This document shows, in pieces, positions 1 to 4,522 of a stretch of 6,514 nucleotides of DNA (positions are counted from its first letter, which is position 1; each line of letters begins with the position of its first letter). The stretch is from NCBI GenBank assembly GCA_934462945.1, contig CAKSJF010000097.1, positions 1 to 6,514 of the forward strand, read 5' to 3'. Origin of the DNA: an uncultured Clostridia bacterium. Its GTDB lineage: Bacteria > Bacillota > Clostridia > UBA1381. The translations under genes and the position numbers were made by a program. The notes beneath the pieces are model-generated. The model saw only the letters and a program-made list of their open reading frames with translations. It searched no databases and was not told the DNA's origin.

Positions 1-1974
1 GGTATAATGTTCATTAATATATTGAATAATATCCTGCCAGTCGAGCTTTACATTCTTTTTCAGCTGCTTTTCCGACATCATATTAATGAGCAATACCATC
101 TCCTGGTATACCTCCTCCGGTCTTTGGTTGGCAATCTGCGCATAGATTTCAAAATCGGGTTTTCCGCCGTAATCTTTTTTCTTTACATTGCGCACCTCTA
201 AAATTACATTCATAAACCGTGTGTAAAGTTGTTTTCTTGACATATCGCTCAGATTTCCGTTTTCTTTTAAAATGTTCTGGATCAATGCAATTGCATCCTC
301 TGCTCTCCCTCCGGCAAGCAGATTGAATAGTTCTTTTTCATCTCTGTCTGTAAACCTCAAACGTTCCCTCCTGTCTGAAAAGCTAATCAGCGGGCGTTCC
401 TTCGGCATTGCTTTCATCGCAGAAAGCGCCTCGGTGTGCGCTTTTTTCATGCCGTCTAATCCCGGATAAATGCCGCCCAGTCCGACTAAAAGATCCACAT
501 CCCGTTCATCATTTTTTAAAAGCTCACGAATTTTTGTTAAATGCTCATCCAACTGATCCCGTTCCTGGTCATTCTGCATATTCACAATAATATAGATAGA
601 ATCCTTTTCGCTTGACAGCGGAAAAATATCATAGTCAACCGAAAATATCTCCTTTACCACACTATAAAACCCAAGCCGGATATTTTCATAGTCAGACGTA
701 CTATACTTCTCAAAAAAACTATCGGTCGGCGCAAGCTGTAAAATCACTACTGCGAAATAATCATACCGAAACGGGAGTGTGTTTTTTATAACCTCCTGCG
801 CCGCCGCATCAATCATATAGCCGGAGGTATTCAAAAAGTTGATTAAATATTTTTCCTGTGCATACGGAAGTGTCATGGTGAGCGTTTTGTTCCGGTTTAA
901 AATATCATCCAGTCCATGCTCCACCTTTTCAAACAAGTCTGTTTCATCTGTAACACCAATTTTTCTGGCAAGCTTTTTGGTTGGCAGCATAATCTGCACC
1001 ACGCTCCCCCGAAGCGCCGCAACGGACAGTAAAATAAAGATCAAAAGCATTGCCCCCTCTACGGCAAGCTGCCCTTTCTGCGCATTATAGATATCCCGGT
1101 AAGGGACTACCACAAAATATGTATAGCCAACCAAATTGTCCGAGGTCGAATATGAAACAATATAGGCTTTGTTTGTTCCGTCAAACTTATTATCAAAGCA
1201 ACTCGGACCGGAAACTAAGAGATTGTATAATTCTGTATCCAGTATATTCTGTTCCGTAATATCCCTCCGCACCGAAAAAATCTGTCCGGAATAACGGTTT
1301 AGCATGTATTTCTGTGTGTTTTCCGTAAAAAATTCGCTTTCATCAAAGGTCATCAGCTGATCCAGACGGATATTGATAATCAGCATGTTGGAAAGGCGGT
1401 ACTGATTCAACCGGCGCAAAACAATCGGAATAACCTTGTCCTCCTTGCCGTCAAAGGTTCTTGTTGTCGGCGCAAGAATCCGGTATGCGTCCGATCCGAA
1501 AAACTGAATTGTGCGCCAGTAATTGTCCGGATAATCCTCATATATATACCGGTTCTTAAAATACTGATCCAGCTCCGTTCTTCCTTCCTCATGATATACA
1601 TATCCGTTTTCCGAATCAACCACCATTGCATTTTCCACAACAGCGCAGGTTTCAGTAATGTTTTTCAGAACATTTGCCGCTTTCATCACATTCAGATCCT
1701 CCGAAAGCATGTCCGAATTTTTCAGCAGGCTGATAAACTGCTCATCATAGCTCAAAAGCTGTGTTGCCTGAATGGCATTAATAATCTTTGTTTCGCTCGC
1801 CTCTGCTGTCTGTTTCAGCGTTGCCTCATAAAAGCTCCGGATGGATTTCTTATTGTTATACATGTTATAAAGATTGGTGACAATCAGCGACATAAGCAAG
1901 ATCAAAGCCGGCAATGCCACAAAAAATGTGATTCTTTTGTCTGCAAATTGTTTTTTTGAATGATTCTGCAACAT
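1..1974 (-). CDS. Membrane-anchored AraC/YesN-type transcriptional regulator with extracellular sensor (3' end cut by window edge)
   Basis: The frame is open from the ATG at 1974 to the left edge, giving 658 residues without a stop. Seen: a short basic N-terminus, TM1 at about residues 15-36, an extracytoplasmic region of about 265 residues, TM2 at about 303-321, then a cytoplasmic part. The size and topology of the outer region fit a double CACHE ligand-binding domain. Residues about 400-525 resemble the degenerate GGDEF-like domain of such regulators, with VGLGGIYP at 497-504 followed by an EALSAM helix. The last visible residues, 646-658 (WQDIIQYINEHYT), match the usual opening of the AraC HTH_18 domain, so about 90-100 residues of DNA-binding domain should lie off the left edge. 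Known for the family: these one-component regulators sense an extracellular cue and control neighbouring sugar-uptake genes. An in-frame ATG at 1998 would add eight residues. I prefer 1974 because an AAGGGAA Shine-Dalgarno lies seven bases upstream of it and the predicted transcript starts at about 1998. The ligand is unknown; the divergent sugar-binding lipoprotein suggests an oligosaccharide. Confidence 0.9.
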   Translation of the reverse strand, partial: MLQNHSKKQFADKRITFFVALPALILLMSLIVTNLYNMYNNKKSIRSFYEATLKQTAEASETKIINAIQATQLLSYDEQFISLLKNSDMLSEDLNVMKAANVLKNITETCAVVENAMVVDSENGYVYHEEGRTELDQYFKNRYIYEDYPDNYWRTIQFFGSDAYRILAPTTRTFDGKEDKVIPIVLRRLNQYRLSNMLIINIRLDQLMTFDESEFFTENTQKYMLNRYSGQIFSVRRDITEQNILDTELYNLLVSGPSCFDNKFDGTNKAYIVSYSTSDNLVGYTYFVVVPYRDIYNAQKGQLAVEGAMLLIFILLSVAALRGSVVQIMLPTKKLARKIGVTDETDLFEKVEHGLDDILNRNKTLTMTLPYAQEKYLINFLNTSGYMIDAAAQEVIKNTLPFRYDYFAVVILQLAPTDSFFEKYSTSDYENIRLGFYSVVKEIFSVDYDIFPLSSEKDSIYIIVNMQNDQERDQLDEHLTKIRELLKNDERDVDLLVGLGGIYPGLDGMKKAHTEALSAMKAMPKERPLISFSDRRERLRFTDRDEKELFNLLAGGRAEDAIALIQNILKENGNLSDMSRKQLYTRFMNVILEVRNVKKKDYGGKPDFEIYAQIANQRPEEVYQEMVLLINMMSEKQLKKNVKLDWQDIIQYINEHYT

Positions 1975-1979
1975 AATAC

Positions 1980-1986
1980 TTCCCTT
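1980..1986 (-). promoter_or_regulatory. Ribosome binding site deciding the regulator start
   Basis: On the minus strand AAGGGAA lies about six to seven bases before the ATG at 1974. The competing in-frame ATG at 1998 has only an AAAGG one base upstream, too close to serve, and it falls at the predicted transcription start. The site therefore supports 1974 as the start. Confidence 0.7.
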
Positions 1987-2004
1987 TCTTTGTTTCATAC
2001 CTTT

Positions 2005-2033
2005 ATTGTACCATAAAGATATTTAACGGTCAA
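2005..2033 (-). promoter_or_regulatory. Sigma-A promoter of the AraC-type regulator gene
   Basis: On the minus strand TTGACC (2033-2028) and TACAAT (2010-2005) are separated by exactly 17 bases. TGG precedes the -10, giving an extended -10 element. The predicted start of transcription is about 1998-2000, which leaves a leader of roughly 25 bases, enough for the Shine-Dalgarno but not for a riboswitch. The -35 abuts a direct-repeat motif at 2032-2038, so autoregulation is possible (inference). Confidence 0.75.
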
Positions 2034-2059
2034 CATTTTCCTCTTATTGACAAACATTT
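2032..2059. repeat. Direct repeats AACATTT spaced 21 bp, candidate AraC-type operator
   Basis: AACATTT occurs at 2032-2038 and again at 2053-2059, exactly 21 bp apart, about two helical turns. Tandem half-sites at this spacing are typical of AraC-family operators. A further direct repeat follows: ATTTCG-N2-ACT-N2-C at 2056-2069 recurs at 2074-2087 (10 of 14 bases identical, 18 bp apart). The repeats sit between the two divergent promoters and touch the -35 of the regulator gene. The motif is short and AT-rich, so chance is a real alternative. Confidence 0.3.
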
Positions 2060-2104
2060 CGGTACTTTCACAGATTTCGACACTCCCATTATGTAATTCT
2101 TTAC

Positions 2105-2133
2105 TTGCCGGATGTTTTCAATTATGGTACAAT
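2105..2133 (+). promoter_or_regulatory. Sigma-A promoter of the solute-binding lipoprotein gene
   Basis: TTGCCG (2105-2110) and TACAAT (2128-2133) are 17 bases apart, with TGG directly before the -10 (extended -10). Transcription should begin at about 2138-2141, leaving a leader of only about 17-20 bases that is mostly ribosome binding site. The -35 matches the consensus at four of six positions, consistent with a promoter that needs an activator (inference). Confidence 0.7.
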
Positions 2134-2143
2134 AATGAGTGAA

Positions 2144-2149
2144 AGGCGG
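2144..2149 (+). promoter_or_regulatory. Ribosome binding site of the lipoprotein gene
   Basis: AGGCGG lies eight bases before the ATG at 2158, within the longer purine-rich run GAAAGGCGG. The spacing suits this start, and the lipoprotein signal peptide begins immediately after it. Confidence 0.6.
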
Positions 2150-2157
2150 CGAACAAT

Positions 2158-3504
2158 ATGAGAAAACTACTTTGCTTGATCTTATGCGGATTGATTTTGC
2201 TTGGGGGCATAATCTCTGCGTGTCAACGGAAGAAAAATCATCAGACCGAGGAAATGGTTGAGATTACTATCAGCAACTGGCCAAACCCGGATAAAAAACC
2301 GGCTCAGTATGAATCTATGACAAAACGTGTTGCCGCATTTGAAAAACAGTATCCCAATATCAGAATTACCGGCGACCAATGGGAATTCAATCCCCAGACC
2401 TATATGGAAAAGGCAGAGGGCGGAACCCTCCCCACACTCTATGTTGTTCCCTACACCGAAACACAGAAGATTATTAAATGCGGATACGGAAAAGACATCA
2501 CACAGGAGGTGAAGCAGTACGGCTATTATGATCACATTATTGATTTTCATATGAACAACATCAGTAAAGGAAATAAAATCTATTTTCTGCCGTCCAGCTC
2601 CTATGCAATGGGTCTTTTTATGAATTTGGATCTGATGGATCGGGCAGGCTATCTGCAGCCGGACGGTACGCCGATTGCTCCCAAAACCTTTCACGAGTTG
2701 ATTGAAACAGCCGAGGCGATTACCAAAGAAACCGGGAAAGCAGGCTTTATTCTGCCGACAACAAACAATCTGGGAGGTTTTTTCTTTACCGTAATTGCCT
2801 GGAACTTTGGAACAAAATTTATAGAATATAATGACGAAAAGCCAAAGGCGGCATTTGATTCTCCGGAATGTGTCCGCGCTCTGCAATATATCAAGGATCT
2901 AAAATGGGTCTATCACACTCTGCCGGAGGAAGCGCTGATCAGTTATGATGATTTTTTGAAAAGACTGACAGAAAATGACGCTGCTATGACCCTTTTTAAC
3001 AACAGTATTATCTCAGACTTAACCAATATCTATGGAATGAGCAAGGATCTGATCGGTCTGGCTTCTGTTCCTGCCGGATCAGCCGCGCATGTAACCCTGA
3101 TCGGCGGCGCATACTGTGCCGTTGCTCCGAATGCTACTCCTGAACAGATTGACGCAGTTTTTAAATATATAGAATTTGACTATTCGGAAAAACAGGAAGC
3201 TTTACAGCAGGAAAATGACGATGGTAACTATTTGAGCGGCTTAATTAATTTAAACAGCAAAATCACAGACAAAACAAACAGCGATTGGAAAAAAGAGTGC
3301 AACGTAAATCCGAATCATATCCGCTTATTTAACGATGAATCCAATATCGGCTATCAAACCGAGGAGGAGGTTTGTGCACAGGATCTGTATGCTACACTGG
3401 ATTTGTGCATCCAGGAGGTTTTAGCAGATCAAAATGCCGACTGTGCGCAGATTCTAAAAAAAGCAGCAGAAAATTTTCAAAAAAATTATCTGGATTACGA
3501 ATAA
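2158..3504 (+). CDS. Extracellular solute-binding lipoprotein, family 1 (sugar ABC transporter type)
   Basis: A complete protein of 448 residues. It begins with MRK, a hydrophobic stretch (residues 4-19) and a lipobox ISAC with Cys22, so it should be exported, lipidated and held on the outer face of the membrane. The mature part has the two-lobe periplasmic-binding fold pattern of the SBP_bac_1 family: an N-terminal VEITISNWPNP strand, AAFEKQYPNIRIT near residues 60-72, a GLFMNLDLMDRAGY segment around 152-165, and an AFDSPECVRALQYIKDL segment around 233-249. Known for the family: such proteins bind mono- or oligosaccharides and pass them to an MsmFG-type permease pair. No permease or ATPase gene adjoins it: a hairpin follows the stop at once and the next gene is convergent. 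It may use a permease encoded elsewhere or present ligand to the divergently encoded membrane regulator (inference). The exact sugar cannot be read from sequence; the nearby GH38 gene hints at alpha-mannosides. Confidence 0.92.
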   Translation: MRKLLCLILCGLILLGGIISACQRKKNHQTEEMVEITISNWPNPDKKPAQYESMTKRVAAFEKQYPNIRITGDQWEFNPQTYMEKAEGGTLPTLYVVPYTETQKIIKCGYGKDITQEVKQYGYYDHIIDFHMNNISKGNKIYFLPSSSYAMGLFMNLDLMDRAGYLQPDGTPIAPKTFHELIETAEAITKETGKAGFILPTTNNLGGFFFTVIAWNFGTKFIEYNDEKPKAAFDSPECVRALQYIKDLKWVYHTLPEEALISYDDFLKRLTENDAAMTLFNNSIISDLTNIYGMSKDLIGLASVPAGSAAHVTLIGGAYCAVAPNATPEQIDAVFKYIEFDYSEKQEALQQENDDGNYLSGLINLNSKITDKTNSDWKKECNVNPNHIRLFNDESNIGYQTEEEVCAQDLYATLDLCIQEVLADQNADCAQILKKAAENFQKNYLDYE

Positions 3505-3557
3505 CGCACCAAACGCCTCCCTGCATGATCTCCATGCCAGGAGGCGTTTGGTGCGTT
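3503..3557. terminator. Long hairpin between convergent genes, probable two-way terminator
   Basis: A perfect 18-bp stem pairs 3503-3520 with 3540-3557. The loop folds further: GCATG (3523-3527) pairs with CATGC (3533-3537) around a five-base loop. The left arm begins within the stop codon of the lipoprotein gene, and the stop of the convergent HAD gene is 39 bp from the right arm. The position suits termination of both transcripts. Neither side has an immediate U-run: on the plus strand six T occur only at 3575-3580, and on the minus strand only TTATT follows. It could therefore act partly as a 3'-end stabiliser or processing hairpin, or be a dispersed palindromic repeat. Confidence 0.7.
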
Positions 3558-3595
3558 CTGAACCTATTTAAAAATTTTTTCATGATCTGATTTTA

Positions 3596-4522
3596 CTATA
3601 AAATAATATTTAGTAAGTTTACAAGTCCATCTATGGTATAATCGCACAGCGCTCCGACGCCTGCCTGTGCAATATTACCGCCGGATATACCAACACAGCT
3701 AAACCCTGCAAGCTTAATTGATACCACACCGGCAGAGGAATCCTCCACGCCGATCACCTTATGCCGCCGCTCGAACGGAATCCCCAAACCCACTCTTGCC
3801 GTTTCGGCATAAAGCCATGGGTGCGGCTTTGGTTCAAGCTCGCCTAATGTTCCGGTCTGCCCCGGACGGAGCGCCTGCCCGGCGGTGATAATGCTATCGT
3901 AAAAATCAACCGGGTTTCCCATGTCAAGCTGTTTGAATGCCGAGATAATTTCCGGCATCGCTTTTTCATAAAGTCCGCTTGTCACCAGTCCGATTTTGAT
4001 TCCCTCTTTTTTAACTGTCAGCAAAAACTCTTTCAGGTTTGGCGCAGGGGTAAATGCGTCCTGTTTTCCTCTGCCCTTTAAAATCTCGTCCATTTCATAG
4101 TTGACGATTTCAAAGTAATACTTGCGCGCAAGCTCCAGGCTCTCGCCCTTTGCATACTTATCAATCATATACTGCAAATGCTCGGAAACGCTATGTCCGG
4201 AGATAAACGGCTCGTCCTCTGTTTCTCTTTGAAAATGATCATTTCCCAAAAGTCTTGCCGTTGTACGTTCAATCACCCACATCCAAAAGCTTTCTGAATG
4301 TACACTTGTACCGTCTAAATCCATTAGGATTGCCTCTGCCTTTGGTTCAAAATGCGTTTCATGCATCGGATAAATTGCAGGATACCCCATACCGCTTTTG
4401 ACTACGCATAATTTTTTATCGTCAAACTCGACAATATCTACTTTTTGATCATCCGGAGTGAGGATTTTCCTCACTCCGTCTTTCCCTGTTTCAAAAAATT
4501 CGTTTTTTACTATTTCGTTCAT
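3596..4522 (-). CDS. HAD superfamily hydrolase, subfamily IA (phosphatase or phosphomutase-like), with N-terminal extension
   Basis: A complete protein of 308 residues, cytoplasmic, with no signal peptide. All four HAD motifs are present: motif I MDLDGTSV with nucleophile Asp68 and Asp70; motif II LVTSG (Thr181/Ser182); motif III Lys232 in ELEPKPHP; motif IV GVEDSSAG with Glu260 and Asp261. A helical cap lies between motifs I and II (about residues 76-160). The layout matches the beta-phosphoglucomutase/phosphoglycolate-phosphatase group, but the substrate cannot be assigned. Most members start a few residues before motif I. Here about 62 residues precede the core, and no domain is recognised in them. 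The ATG at 4522 overlaps the upstream GH38 stop as ATGA, and GAGG lies eight bases before it, so this start is favoured. The internal Met53 and Met67 lack a ribosome binding site. Coupling to GH38 suggests action on a phosphorylated sugar from the same pathway (inference). It is not the HAD-IIB type of mannosyl-3-phosphoglycerate phosphatase. Confidence 0.9.
   Translation of the reverse strand: MNEIVKNEFFETGKDGVRKILTPDDQKVDIVEFDDKKLCVVKSGMGYPAIYPMHETHFEPKAEAILMDLDGTSVHSESFWMWVIERTTARLLGNDHFQRETEDEPFISGHSVSEHLQYMIDKYAKGESLELARKYYFEIVNYEMDEILKGRGKQDAFTPAPNLKEFLLTVKKEGIKIGLVTSGLYEKAMPEIISAFKQLDMGNPVDFYDSIITAGQALRPGQTGTLGELEPKPHPWLYAETARVGLGIPFERRHKVIGVEDSSAGVVSIKLAGFSCVGISGGNIAQAGVGALCDYTIDGLVNLLNIIL
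4454..4478 (-). repeat. Perfect 11-bp hairpin inside the HAD coding sequence
   Basis: Bases 4454-4464 pair perfectly with 4468-4478 around a three-base loop. It lies about 45-69 bases into the HAD coding sequence and covers codons for residues DGVRKILTP in the N-terminal extension. No U-run follows on the minus strand, so it is not an ordinary terminator. It could slow ribosomes or polymerase, mark an RNA-processing site, or be a small palindromic insertion that keeps the frame. Its existence is certain; its role is not known. Confidence 0.6.

Noticed and set aside
1996..1998. Upstream in-frame ATG for the AraC-type regulator
   Set aside because: It coincides with the predicted transcription start and lacks a spaced ribosome binding site; the ATG at 1974 has one.
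2047..2075. Perfect TTGACA on the plus strand, possible second promoter for the lipoprotein gene
   Set aside because: At spacings of 16-18 bases the -10 candidates (for example ACAGAT) are poor, while a well-formed promoter with an extended -10 exists at 2105-2133.
2135..2161. Eight-codon reading frame ending in a TGA that overlaps the lipoprotein ATG
   Set aside because: Its ATG lies just behind the -10 and upstream of the likely transcription start, and it has no ribosome binding site, so it should not be in the transcript.
2182..2886. Minus-strand reading frame of 234 codons opposite the lipoprotein gene
   Set aside because: It lies wholly antisense to a well-recognised binding protein, shows no domain and reads as low-quality Cys- and Phe-rich sequence typical of a shadow frame.
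3372..3590. Overlapping reading frames on both strands across the convergent gap that encode similar peptides
   Set aside because: The similarity (HQTPP and GGVWCV on both strands) is produced by the palindromic hairpin at 3503-3557; neither frame has a proper start context.
3634..3642. Plus-strand TGGTATAAT, a consensus extended -10, antisense to the HAD gene end
   Set aside because: No good -35 lies 16-18 bases upstream and no plus-strand gene follows. The bases are explained by codons for the DYTID residues, though a weak antisense transcript cannot be excluded.
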